Below, in pieces: positions 7,607 to 16,626 of a DNA stretch of 44,803 nucleotides (the stretch's first letter is position 1; each line of letters opens with the position of its first letter). A model generated the notes under the pieces. The model was not told where the DNA came from and did not search any database. It was given only the letters and a program-made list of their open reading frames with translations. Made by a program: the position numbers and the translations under genes. Origin of the DNA: an uncultured Peptoniphilus sp. (GTDB taxonomy: Bacteria > Bacillota > Clostridia > Tissierellales > Peptoniphilaceae); contig NZ_CAMILN010000009.1 in assembly GCF_946222045.1 (NCBI RefSeq), positions 1-44,803 on the forward strand, read 5' to 3'.

Positions 7607-8950
7607 ATGAAAAAGATAGAATTTGTTGATACTATTCTTCGTGATGCCCATCAATCACTTATGGCAACACGAATGACTTATAAGGACATGGAACCTGCAC
7701 TAGAGAGACTTGATAAAGTTGGTTACAAAGCCATCGAATGTTGGGGAGGAGCAACTTTTGACTCCTGTATAAGATATTTGGACGAAGATCCATGGGAAAG
7801 ACTTAGAAAGATTAAGTCTAATTTTAAGAATACAAAGACACAAATGCTCCTAAGAGGTCAAAACCTTTTAGGATATAAAAACTATCCAGATGACATTGTA
7901 GAAAAATTTATTGAACTATCTGTTAAAAATGGAATTGACATAATAAGAATTTTTGATGCCCTTAACGATGTAAGAAATATTGAAACATCTCTTAAGGCAA
8001 CAAAAAAGGCTGGAGCAGAAGCTCAAGTTGCAATTTGCTATACGACATCAGAAGTTCACACTATTGAATACTTTACTGATCTTGCAAAGAAAGTTCAAGA
8101 AATGGGAGCAGACTCCATTGCCATCAAGGACATGGCTGGAATTTTAACTCCACCTGTGTCAAGAGACCTAGTTAGGTCAATGAGAAAGGTAATTGATATT
8201 CCAATAGAACTTCACACTCACGAAACAACTGGTTGTGGATCTATGACTTACCTAAAGGGAATTGAAGAAGGTGCTGATATTATTGACACAGCAATCTCTC
8301 CTTTCTCAGGTGGAACAAGTCAACCACCAACAGAAACTCTTGCTCTTATTTTAAAAGAAGCTGGTTATGATGTTGACCTTGACTTAGACATCCTAAATGA
8401 ACTTGCACCTTACTTCCAAGAAGTTAAAAATAAATATCTTAACGATGGAACAATGAGAGTTAAAATGCTTACAGTTGATCCAAAGGGACTAATTTATCAA
8501 GTTCCTGGTGGAATGCTTTCAAACCTAAGCTCTCAACTTTCTGCAGCTAAACAAGACCACCTATTTGACAAGGTTCTTGCAGAAGTTCCAAATGTTAGAA
8601 GAGACATGGGCTTCCCACCACTTGTTACTCCAATGAGTCAAATGGTTGGTACACAAGCTTCCTTTAACGTTATGACAGGTAAAAGATACAAGATGGTTCC
8701 AAATGAAATCAAGGATTATCTAAAGGGACTTTATGGTAAGACTCCAGTGGAAGTTGACGAAGCTTTTAGAAAATCTATAATTGGTGATGCAGAAGTTATT
8801 ACTGATAGACCTGCTAACCACTTAGAACCAGCTTTTGATAAGTACAAGGCAGAAATTGGTGACCTTGCAAGATGTGATGAAGACGTATTGACTTACGCAC
8901 TTTTCCCACAAGTTGCCAAGGACTTCCTATCAAAGAAATATTCTAAATAA
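7607..8950 (+). CDS. Biotin-dependent carboxyltransferase subunit (oxaloacetate decarboxylase alpha / transcarboxylase 5S-like)
   Basis: 447 residues. DTILRDAHQSL (8-18) is the metal-binding, substrate-site motif of the family; Lys174 in AIKDMAG is the expected carbamylated lysine, and HTHET (His203, His205) supplies further metal ligands. It covers the TIM barrel and conserved tunnel region but stops without the biotinyl-lysine (AMKM) domain found at the end of full OadA or pyruvate carboxylase B subunits. It therefore needs a separate biotin carrier, and neither a carrier nor a membrane decarboxylase subunit is adjacent. Oxaloacetate, methylmalonyl-CoA or pyruvate chemistry are all possible. 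AGGAGG precedes the ATG. Confidence 0.88.
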   Translation: MKKIEFVDTILRDAHQSLMATRMTYKDMEPALERLDKVGYKAIECWGGATFDSCIRYLDEDPWERLRKIKSNFKNTKTQMLLRGQNLLGYKNYPDDIVEKFIELSVKNGIDIIRIFDALNDVRNIETSLKATKKAGAEAQVAICYTTSEVHTIEYFTDLAKKVQEMGADSIAIKDMAGILTPPVSRDLVRSMRKVIDIPIELHTHETTGCGSMTYLKGIEEGADIIDTAISPFSGGTSQPPTETLALILKEAGYDVDLDLDILNELAPYFQEVKNKYLNDGTMRVKMLTVDPKGLIYQVPGGMLSNLSSQLSAAKQDHLFDKVLAEVPNVRRDMGFPPLVTPMSQMVGTQASFNVMTGKRYKMVPNEIKDYLKGLYGKTPVEVDEAFRKSIIGDAEVITDRPANHLEPAFDKYKAEIGDLARCDEDVLTYALFPQVAKDFLSKKYSK

Positions 8951-8960
8951 ATTGGATTTA

Positions 8961-8995
8961 AAGATGCTACTCAATGAGGGTAGTATCTTTTTTTG
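8961..8995 (+). terminator. Intrinsic terminator after the carboxyltransferase gene
   Basis: AAGATGCTAC (8961-8970) pairs with GTAGTATCTT (8980-8989), with one G-U pair, followed by a run of T. Confidence 0.85.
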
Positions 8996-9059
8996 CATCT
9001 TATAATAATTTGTTGTATATTAATTTTAAATAAATTTATAAAATTGAAGGGATGATTAA

Positions 9060-10307
9060 ATGGAGTATAAAAATTTTAAAGTCAATTACTATATAGAAAA
9101 ATACGCTGAATTAATTCTAAAGATTGGTTTAAAAATAAAGAATGGTGACAAGCTTGTTGTCAGATGTCCCATTGAAGCAAGAGACTTTGCTATTGAATGC
9201 ACAAAAAAAGCCTATGAACTAGGTGCTGGCGAAGTTGTAGTTGACTACAGAGATCAACTTATTTCAAGACTTAAGTACGAAAATGAAAGCCTAGATGTTT
9301 TAACAGATATTCCTAAGCACAAGGTTGACAAGGAAAACTACTACATGGAAAAAAAGGCTAAGTACCTTTCAGTTACAGGTTCAGACCCAGATGCCTTTAA
9401 GGGAGTAGATTCTGAAAAATTATTTAAATCTAATCTTGCAAATTCTAAAGCCCTAAGAGATTTCTCTGCAAAGATGATGGCAAACTATGTTTCTTGGATT
9501 GTTGTGGGAGCAAGTATCCCATCTTGGGCTACTAAAGTTTTTCCAGACCTTGAAGAAGATGAAGCTGTTAGAAGACTTTGGTTTGAAATCTTTAACTCAG
9601 TTAGACTTTTTGAAGATGATCCAGAAAAAGCCTTAGAAGATCACGTGGATAACTTAAACAGATACAGCAAGTTCTTAAATGATGCTAAATTTGAAAAATT
9701 AATTTACAAGTCTGAAAAGGGAACAGACCTTGAAGTTGGACTTCCAAAGGGCTACATCTTTGCAGGAGCAGGTGATATAAATTCTGATGGGGAAGAATTC
9801 ATAGCAAACATGCCAAGTGAAGAAGTTTTCTCTGCTCCAAGACTTGATGGAGTTAATGGAAAAGTTTATTCAACAATGCCACTTAACTACAATGGCAATT
9901 TAATAGAAGACTTTTATTTAGTATTCAAGGATGGACTAGTTGTAGATTATGACGCAAAAGCTGGAAAGGAATATTTAAAAAATATTTTAGAAACTGATGA
10001 AGGAGCAAAGAGACTAGGAGAAGTTGCCCTAGTTTCTTACAACACACCAATTTCCATGAGAAAGGTTCTTTTCTACAACACACTTTATGATGAAAATGCA
10101 TCTTGTCACTTTGCCCTAGGTAAGTCTTATCCAACTTGTCTTGAAGGTGGAGAAAAACTTTCAATAGAAGAGTTAAAGGAAAGAGGAATGAATGATTCAC
10201 TAACTCATGTTGATTTCATGGTGGGAGACGAGACTACAGAAATCATTGGCGTCAAAGAAAATGGAGAACAAGTCCAAATCTTTAAAGAAGGAAATTTTGT
10301 AATTTAA
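9060..10307 (+). CDS. M29-family metallo-aminopeptidase
   Basis: 415 residues, the full length of the AmpS/thermophilic aminopeptidase (M29) family. Likely dinuclear metal ligands are Glu254/Glu255 in NMPSEEVF, Glu321 in GEVALV, His350 and Tyr357 in the NASCHFALGKSYP stretch, and His383 and Asp385 in NDSLTHVDFM. It should be a cytoplasmic exopeptidase removing N-terminal residues from peptides. GAAGGGATG precedes the ATG. It stands alone between terminators. Confidence 0.92.
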   Translation: MEYKNFKVNYYIEKYAELILKIGLKIKNGDKLVVRCPIEARDFAIECTKKAYELGAGEVVVDYRDQLISRLKYENESLDVLTDIPKHKVDKENYYMEKKAKYLSVTGSDPDAFKGVDSEKLFKSNLANSKALRDFSAKMMANYVSWIVVGASIPSWATKVFPDLEEDEAVRRLWFEIFNSVRLFEDDPEKALEDHVDNLNRYSKFLNDAKFEKLIYKSEKGTDLEVGLPKGYIFAGAGDINSDGEEFIANMPSEEVFSAPRLDGVNGKVYSTMPLNYNGNLIEDFYLVFKDGLVVDYDAKAGKEYLKNILETDEGAKRLGEVALVSYNTPISMRKVLFYNTLYDENASCHFALGKSYPTCLEGGEKLSIEELKERGMNDSLTHVDFMVGDETTEIIGVKENGEQVQIFKEGNFVI

Positions 10308-10334
10308 TAAATTTATAAAAGTGAGATTAAATTT

Positions 10335-10376
10335 AAGCCTCTTTGCTGGGAAACTAGTGAAGGGGTTTTTATTTTT
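10335..10376 (+). terminator. Intrinsic terminator after the aminopeptidase gene
   Basis: AAGCCTCTTT (10335-10344) pairs with GAAGGGGTTT (10359-10368) with three G-U pairs, followed by TTATTTTTT. Confidence 0.65.
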
Positions 10377-10436
10377 TAGAATAAGAAGAAATTAAAAAAT
10401 CTATTTCCTTCATTTTTTATAAGTTTCTATTTAATA

Positions 10437-10445
10437 TGATAAAAT
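10437..10445 (+). promoter_or_regulatory. Extended -10 promoter for the stalk-domain protein gene
   Basis: TGATAAAAT lies 41 bases before the ATG at 10487. Confidence 0.45.
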
Positions 10446-10486
10446 ATTAATTACAGATATTTTATTTTAAGTTAAGGAGGATACTT

Positions 10487-11782
10487 ATGAAAGGAATTAA
10501 AAATTTATTACTTGGGCTTGCCTTGGTCCTAACTTTGAGTGCCAATGTCTATGCCTACAACTTTGATACGCCACTTGTAATTGATGGTGCAGATTGCGAG
10601 ACAGCCTACAAGAGCGATTCAAAATTTTATGGATTTATATCAAACAGTCGTACCTATGTACCATTAAGATTTGTCAGTGAAACTTTGGGATTTGATGTAA
10701 CTTACGATCATACTACTCGCAATATTACAATCAAGGGAAATGGTCAAGAAGTTGGCATGAATGTTAAAAGCAAAAATCTTGAAGTCAATGGACTTAAGAA
10801 GATAATGGACGTGGCTCCAATTCTTTACAAGGACAGCACTTATGTTCCAATTCGTTATGTTGGAGAATCTCTTAACAAACCTATTAGCTGGAATCCAAAT
10901 GATGGTGCAGTTTATATTGGAAATGGACTTAACACAAGAAATATAGACTACTCAAATCTTAAAAAGTTAGATTTTTCCAAGTATGGTTTTACTCTTTATG
11001 TAAAAGATAATTTTGAAAATAATATTTTTATTGAAGAGTCAGCAGAAGAAGGTCTTGTAAACTTTTATGACAAGGGACTTTATAAGAAGGGAACAATGAA
11101 TGGACTTGTTGGTTCAATTGGTACAGAGAAAGAAAAAGCCATTTTCCCAGCCCTTAACCTATACCAAGAAAATGGCAAGGTCCTAGTTAGGGACGAGTTC
11201 TCAGATGGAAGTCTAAAGAAGCTTGATCCAAGTCTAAAAGGAAGTGACGAGACCCTAAAGATTTTTCAAGAATCACTTGCCCTTCCAACAAATAATATTT
11301 TCCCCAAATTTGATGTGAAAAATATTAACAAAGTAGAAGATAGTACAGAAAAAATTAAGCCAGTTGAAAAAGCAAAAGAAAGCACACCAAAAGCTGCCCC
11401 TAATAAGGAAGCCTACACTACTTTCACTTTTGGAAATCCAAAGGTAACAATTAAGATTCCAAATGATCTTATGAAGGAACTTGTAGTTGAGAAGTCAACT
11501 TGGAGACCAGGTTACTTTATATCAGATAAAAAAATTGTCCAATCAGGTAATAAAACTTTTGGAGGATGTATTAAGTATTACGAACAATTTGAGCAAAAAA
11601 AAGGCGATTATGTTATGTATGACGGCCTTTACAAACTTATAAATTCCAAGGGCACAATTAAAACTGCTGAAGGAGTTCCAAGGGATGCTCAAGTAGACTA
11701 TAGGAACAAGGAAATGACTAAGCATTATCAAGAACTTTCAAAGAGAGTTGATAAGGAAGTAATAGTTACAGTTGAAAAATAA
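10487..11782 (+). CDS. Secreted protein with copper-amine-oxidase-N-like stalk domain
   Basis: 431 residues. A signal peptide (basic start, hydrophobic 7-18, likely cut after the Ala of NVYA near 23) is followed by a stalk domain at about 25-150 with the paired signatures SRTYVPLRFVSETLGFDV and STYVPIRYVGESL. The middle (about 150-270) and the C-terminal part (about 315-431) are not recognised; a Lys/Pro/Glu/Ala-rich linker joins them. There is no cell-wall sorting motif. The same kind of domain closes the repeat protein at 1-3326 and opens the amidase at 22719, which suggests a shared way of sitting in the envelope. Function unknown. AAGGAGG precedes the ATG. Confidence 0.75.
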   Translation: MKGIKNLLLGLALVLTLSANVYAYNFDTPLVIDGADCETAYKSDSKFYGFISNSRTYVPLRFVSETLGFDVTYDHTTRNITIKGNGQEVGMNVKSKNLEVNGLKKIMDVAPILYKDSTYVPIRYVGESLNKPISWNPNDGAVYIGNGLNTRNIDYSNLKKLDFSKYGFTLYVKDNFENNIFIEESAEEGLVNFYDKGLYKKGTMNGLVGSIGTEKEKAIFPALNLYQENGKVLVRDEFSDGSLKKLDPSLKGSDETLKIFQESLALPTNNIFPKFDVKNINKVEDSTEKIKPVEKAKESTPKAAPNKEAYTTFTFGNPKVTIKIPNDLMKELVVEKSTWRPGYFISDKKIVQSGNKTFGGCIKYYEQFEQKKGDYVMYDGLYKLINSKGTIKTAEGVPRDAQVDYRNKEMTKHYQELSKRVDKEVIVTVEK

Positions 11783-11799
11783 TTTTTAAAATGAAATCA

Positions 11800-11827
11800 A
11801 GTCAGGTATGAAAGCCTGACTTTTTTT
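11800..11827 (+). terminator. Intrinsic terminator after the stalk-domain protein gene
   Basis: AGTCAGG (11800-11806) pairs with CCTGACT (11815-11821) and is followed by TTTTTT. Confidence 0.85.
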
Positions 11828-11855
11828 AATTACTTTAGAATTTGTAAAGGTTTTC

Positions 11856-11864
11856 TGCTAAAAT
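11856..11864 (+). promoter_or_regulatory. Extended -10 promoter of the comM-dprA-topA-pilus operon
   Basis: TGCTAAAAT lies 48 bases before the ATG at 11913; no -35 is evident. It is the only good promoter seen ahead of the nine tightly packed genes that follow. Confidence 0.5.
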
Positions 11865-11912
11865 ATAATTAAGAAAATAATAGTAATTTACATAAATAGA
11901 TAAGGAGGTCTT

Positions 11913-13433
11913 ATGTACTCTTGCACAAAAACTTGTACCTTGACTGGACTCAATGGATATCCAGTTGACGTAGAAGTAGACTTATCAAATGGAATGCCAA
12001 AAATTATCCTAGTTGGACTTGCAGATACAGCTGTCAAAGAATCAACAGAGAGGGTAAAGTCGGCAATAAAAAATTCTGGTTATGACTTTCCAAAAAAAAG
12101 GATTACAATAAATTTAGCTCCTGCAAATTTACGAAAGGATGGAACTCAGCTTGACCTTGCCATTGCAGTGAGCCTCTTAAGTTGTGATGAAAGCCTTGAG
12201 ATGGACTATTCACCCTATGTCTACATGGGCGAGCTTGCCCTTGATGGAAAGGTAAATAAAATTCAGGGTGCCCTTCCCATGGTGATATCCATGAGGGAGA
12301 AGGGCTACAGAAAATTCATCGTTCCCTATGAAAATCGAAAGGAATGTGCCATAGTATCTGATGTAGAAATCTATCCGGTGAAGACCTTAGAGGAAGTTGT
12401 ATCTTTTTTAAGAGGAGAAATTCAAATTGAAAGATGTATGGGAAGTCTAAAGAGGGAAAAGGTTTCTTATAGCATGGATTTTTCTGACATTAAGGGACAA
12501 GAAAATTTGAAGAGGGCACTAGAAATTTCTGCATCTGCAAAGTCAAATATTTTAATTTTAGGTTCACCAGGTTCAGGAAAGACCATGGCAGCAAAAAGAT
12601 TTCCAACAATCTTGCCAGAGCTAGACTTTGAAGAAGCCATTGAAGTTACAAAAATTTATTCTATATCAGGACTTTTAGACGACAACTCACTTATAACAAA
12701 GCCACCCTTTAGGTCACCCCACCACACAGCATCAGCAGTTTCATTAATAGGTGGAGGAAGAATTCCAAAGCCAGGAGAAATATCTCTTGCCCATAAGGGA
12801 GTTTTATTCTTAGATGAATTGCCAGAATTCTCAAAGTCAGTATTAGAAGTTTTGCGTCAGCCAATGGAATCAAAGGACATAATAATATCTCGTGCCAATG
12901 CAAATGTTAAGTACCCAGCAGACTTCCAGTTAGTGGTTGCCTTAAACCCTTGCCCTTGTGGCTACCATAATTCCAAGACTCACGAGTGTACTTGTTCTCC
13001 TTATGAAATTCAAAGGTATCTTTCGAAAATTTCTCACCCTCTTTTGGATAGGATTGACATCCATCTTGAGGTTCCTGAAGTTAATTACAAGGATATTTCT
13101 TCTGAAAGGTCTGGTGAATCTTCTGAAGCTATAAGAAATAGGGTCAAGTATGTTAGAGAAGTTCAGAAGGATAGGTTTAGGGATGAGACTTTTAAATACA
13201 ACTCTGAAATTCCTGAAAACAAATTAAAAAGATACTGTGCCTTAGACAATAATTCTGAAAAAATTTTAGAGCTTGCCTTTAAAAAATATGGAATGAGTGC
13301 AAGAACTTATAATAAAATTTTAAAGATAGCGAGGACCATTGCCGATATGGATGGCTGTGAAAATATAAAAGAAGATCACGTACTTGAAAGTATCCAGTAT
13401 AGGACTATGGACAAGAAGTTCTGGGGCAACTAG
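11913..13433 (+). CDS. comM: YifB/ComM family AAA+ ATPase (Mg-chelatase-like)
   Basis: 506 residues, the normal family length. The N-terminal ChlI-like domain (about 20-140) is followed by a Mg-chelatase AAA+ core with Walker A GSPGSGKT at 217-224 and Walker B VLFLDE at 297-302, then the C-terminal helical domain. A CPCG...CTC cysteine cluster at 347-361 is typical. In Haemophilus and Vibrio ComM is a helicase that helps extend single-stranded donor DNA into the chromosome during transformation; in Firmicutes the role is less tested. It starts the operon nine bases before dprA, which supports a DNA-uptake connection. AAGGAGG ribosome site. Confidence 0.9.
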   Translation: MYSCTKTCTLTGLNGYPVDVEVDLSNGMPKIILVGLADTAVKESTERVKSAIKNSGYDFPKKRITINLAPANLRKDGTQLDLAIAVSLLSCDESLEMDYSPYVYMGELALDGKVNKIQGALPMVISMREKGYRKFIVPYENRKECAIVSDVEIYPVKTLEEVVSFLRGEIQIERCMGSLKREKVSYSMDFSDIKGQENLKRALEISASAKSNILILGSPGSGKTMAAKRFPTILPELDFEEAIEVTKIYSISGLLDDNSLITKPPFRSPHHTASAVSLIGGGRIPKPGEISLAHKGVLFLDELPEFSKSVLEVLRQPMESKDIIISRANANVKYPADFQLVVALNPCPCGYHNSKTHECTCSPYEIQRYLSKISHPLLDRIDIHLEVPEVNYKDISSERSGESSEAIRNRVKYVREVQKDRFRDETFKYNSEIPENKLKRYCALDNNSEKILELAFKKYGMSARTYNKILKIARTIADMDGCENIKEDHVLESIQYRTMDKKFWGN

Positions 13434-13442
13434 GAGGATCCA

Positions 13443-14522
13443 ATGGATGAAAGAGAATTACTTATTTTTTTAAATGCAATAAATTTTTCCAGTCAAAACT
13501 CTTTAAAAGTTTTGGATTATTTAATGGATAAACATATTCCACTTAAAGATTTTTATAAGATTGATTATTTAGAAGAGAAGGTCCTTTCAGAAAGAAGTGC
13601 CAATAGGTTAGATAAAAGATCTAAAGACTTTGATCTTATATTAGAAAAGATTAAAGAGAAAACTCATTCAATTGGAGTTCATATAGTGACAATTCTTGAT
13701 GAAGACTATCCTGATGAACTCAGATATATTGAAGACCCACCTTCACTTCTTTATGTTAGGGGAAATTTAAATATTTATAATCCCATTGCCTTTGTTGGGG
13801 CAAGGTCCCACTCATCTTATGGGAACATGGCTGTAAATAAGATAATTGATGATTTGAGATATTATGATTTCACAATTGTAAGTGGAATGGCCTATGGCAT
13901 TGACACCCTATCTCACAGAAGGGCTCTTTTAAATAATTTAAATACAATTGCAGTCTTGGGGACAGGAATTGATGTAATCTATCCAAAGTCAAACAAGGCT
14001 CTTTATGAAGAAATATCAGAGAAGGGAGCAGTTATTAGTGAGTTTCCCTTGGGAACAGAAGCCAATAAGTTTACCTTTCCCATGAGGAACAGAATAATTT
14101 CTGGGCTTTCAAAGACTGTTGTAGTTGTTGAGGCCAAGGATAAGTCTGGGAGTCTAATTACTGCAAGGCTTGCTGCAGAACAGGGAAGAGAAGTTTTTGC
14201 TGTTCCAGGCAATATTACTTCTATTTATTCTGTTGGAACAAACAAGCTGATTCGTGACGGAGCAATTCCCCTTATAGAGATAAAAGATATCTTAGATTTT
14301 TATCCAGGGATTTTGGACAAAAAAGAAAAAGAAGAAGAAATTGAATTAGATTTGGAAGAAAGAGCAGTCTATAATCTCATTGAAAAGGGGATAAATAACA
14401 CAAATGATATTTGCATTAATTTAAATAATGAGGTATTTTATATAAATAAGCTGCTGACAAAGTTGGAACTTAAGGGAATTATTGAAAAAATTTCCATGAA
14501 CGAATTCCAAATTTTAAAATAA
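13443..14522 (+). CDS. dprA: DNA-processing protein DprA
   Basis: 359 residues. The Rossmann-like core shows GARSHSSYG (119-127), SGMAYGIDTLSH (147-158) and the AVLGTGIDVIYP and EFPLGTEANKFTFPMRNRII stretches characteristic of DprA, with a C-terminal winged-helix domain from about 295. DprA binds incoming single-stranded DNA and loads RecA. It is preceded by AGGAGG and lies between the comM-like gene and topA, an arrangement common in Firmicutes. Confidence 0.96.
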   Translation: MDERELLIFLNAINFSSQNSLKVLDYLMDKHIPLKDFYKIDYLEEKVLSERSANRLDKRSKDFDLILEKIKEKTHSIGVHIVTILDEDYPDELRYIEDPPSLLYVRGNLNIYNPIAFVGARSHSSYGNMAVNKIIDDLRYYDFTIVSGMAYGIDTLSHRRALLNNLNTIAVLGTGIDVIYPKSNKALYEEISEKGAVISEFPLGTEANKFTFPMRNRIISGLSKTVVVVEAKDKSGSLITARLAAEQGREVFAVPGNITSIYSVGTNKLIRDGAIPLIEIKDILDFYPGILDKKEKEEEIELDLEERAVYNLIEKGINNTNDICINLNNEVFYINKLLTKLELKGIIEKISMNEFQILK

Positions 14523-14547
14523 ATTTTAGGAAGAAGGAGATGATATT

Positions 14548-16626
14548 TTGGCAAAAAATCTCGTAATAGTCGAGTCGCCTACTAAGGCAAAGACAATAAA
14601 GAAGATGCTAGGCAGGAATTATAATGTAATTGCATCTGTAGGTCACGTTAGAGATCTACCTAAATCAAAACTTGGCATTGATATTGAAAATGATTTTGAA
14701 CCACAATACATGAATATATACGGTAAGGGACCATTAATTAAAGAAATTAAGTCTGAGGCAAAAAAAGCAGACAAGATATTTCTTGCAACCGACCCCGATA
14801 GAGAAGGAGAAGCCATATCTTGGCACCTTTCTTATATTTTAGGAATGGATGAAGAAGACAAGAACAGGGTTACCTTCAATGAAATAACCAAGGATACTGT
14901 TAAAAGGGAAATAAAAAACCCAAGAACCATTGACATGAACCTTGTTGATGCCCAACAAGCTAGACGTGAACTTGATAGACTTGCTGGTTATAAGATTTCT
15001 CCACTTTTATGGAAGAAGGTTAAGTCTGGCTTATCAGCAGGTCGTGTTCAATCAGCTGTCCTCAAGCTAATTTGTGATAGGGAAGAGGAAATTGATAACT
15101 TTATTCCTGAAGAGTATTGGACTATTGAAGCTGATTTGAGGGCAGGAAGAAGAAAACTTCTTGCTGACTATTATGGTGTAAAAGAAAAGACGAAGGCTAA
15201 AAAAGTTGAACTTAAGATTGAAAAAGATGCCGACAAGGTAATAAATAATGTAGATAAGGAAAAGTTTACTGTGGACTCTGTGAAGAAGGGAAAAAGAGCT
15301 AGAAAGTCTCCAAATCCTTTCACAACATCTACAATGCAACAAGAAAGTTCTAGGAGAATTAATTTTTCCACAAAGAAAACTATGATGGTTGCTCAAAGTC
15401 TTTATGAAGGTGTTAAACTTCCAAAAGAAGGTTCAGTAGGTCTTATAACTTACATGAGAACAGACTCAATCAGAATTTCTCAAGAGGCACAAAATGCTTG
15501 CCTAAACTTTATAGAAAAGTCTTATGGTAAGAATTATCTTGGAAAGTCAAAGGCACCAGCTAAAAAATCTGAAAACATTCAAGATGCCCACGAATGTATT
15601 AGGCCAACTGATGTTACAAAAACACCTTACTCAATAAAAGATTCTCTTTCAAAGGATCAATTTAAATTGTATTCCTTAATTTGGAAGAGGTTTGTTGCAT
15701 CTCTTATGGCAAATGCAATTTTTAACACAATATCAGCAGATATAGTTTCTAATCTTGAATTATTTAGGGTAACGGGGTCTACTTTGGACTTTGACGGATT
15801 CCTAAGAGTTTACGATTATAGTCTTGAAAAGGCAAAGGAACTTCCACCACTTGAAGAAGGACAAGTCCTAAAATTAAAAGATATTAAAAAGGAACAACAC
15901 TTCACAAATCCACCTCCAAGATACAATGAAGCTTCACTTATTAAAGAACTTGAAGCCTTGGGAGTTGGAAGGCCTTCTACCTATGCGCCTACAATTTCTA
16001 CTCTCCAAAGTAGGTATTATGTGGTTCTTGAAGAGAAGAAATTTGTCCCAACAGAGCTAGGTCAAACAGTAAATGAGATCTTAGTTGATAACTTTGACAA
16101 CTTAGTTGACAAGAAGTTCACTGCCCAAATGGAATTTGAACTTGATGAAATTGCTGAAGGTAAAAAACCTTGGAAAGAACTTGTCAGGTCCTTCTATGGC
16201 GATTTAAAAGAAGACCTCGACAAGGCTTATGAAAATATAGAAAAAGTTGAAATCGAAGACCCAGTGACTGATGAAATCTGTGACAAGTGTGGCAGAAACA
16301 TGGTTATAAAAATGGGTAGATATGGAAAGTTCTTGGCATGTCCAGGCTTCCCAGAATGTAGGAACACTAAACCTCTTGTTGAAAAAATTGGAGTTAAGTG
16401 TCCAGAATGTGACGATGGAGAAATTGTAGTTAAGAGATCTAAAAAGGGAAGAATCTTCTACGGCTGTGACCAATATCCAAAATGTGAATTTGTATCTTGG
16501 AATAAGCCTATTGATGAAAAATGTCCAAAGTGTGGAAGTATTTTGACTGAGATGAATTCAAGAAATAAAAAGACAATAAAATGTAGTAATTCTACTTGTG
16601 ACTACAGGAGAGAGGAAAGTGAATAA
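14548..16626 (+). CDS. topA: DNA topoisomerase I (type IA)
   Basis: 692 residues from a TTG start; AAGGAGATGATAT precedes it and the protein begins at the conserved AKNLVIVESPTKAKTIKKML. Toprim residues Glu9 and TDPDREGE (81-88) and the active-site Tyr302 in TYMRTDS are intact. Three C4 zinc ribbons end the protein, beginning CDKCGRNM, CPECDDGE and CPKCGSIL. It relaxes negative supercoils. Its last eight bases overlap the preferred GTG start of the pilus ATPase gene. Confidence 0.97.
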   Translation: MAKNLVIVESPTKAKTIKKMLGRNYNVIASVGHVRDLPKSKLGIDIENDFEPQYMNIYGKGPLIKEIKSEAKKADKIFLATDPDREGEAISWHLSYILGMDEEDKNRVTFNEITKDTVKREIKNPRTIDMNLVDAQQARRELDRLAGYKISPLLWKKVKSGLSAGRVQSAVLKLICDREEEIDNFIPEEYWTIEADLRAGRRKLLADYYGVKEKTKAKKVELKIEKDADKVINNVDKEKFTVDSVKKGKRARKSPNPFTTSTMQQESSRRINFSTKKTMMVAQSLYEGVKLPKEGSVGLITYMRTDSIRISQEAQNACLNFIEKSYGKNYLGKSKAPAKKSENIQDAHECIRPTDVTKTPYSIKDSLSKDQFKLYSLIWKRFVASLMANAIFNTISADIVSNLELFRVTGSTLDFDGFLRVYDYSLEKAKELPPLEEGQVLKLKDIKKEQHFTNPPPRYNEASLIKELEALGVGRPSTYAPTISTLQSRYYVVLEEKKFVPTELGQTVNEILVDNFDNLVDKKFTAQMEFELDEIAEGKKPWKELVRSFYGDLKEDLDKAYENIEKVEIEDPVTDEICDKCGRNMVIKMGRYGKFLACPGFPECRNTKPLVEKIGVKCPECDDGEIVVKRSKKGRIFYGCDQYPKCEFVSWNKPIDEKCPKCGSILTEMNSRNKKTIKCSNSTCDYRREESE

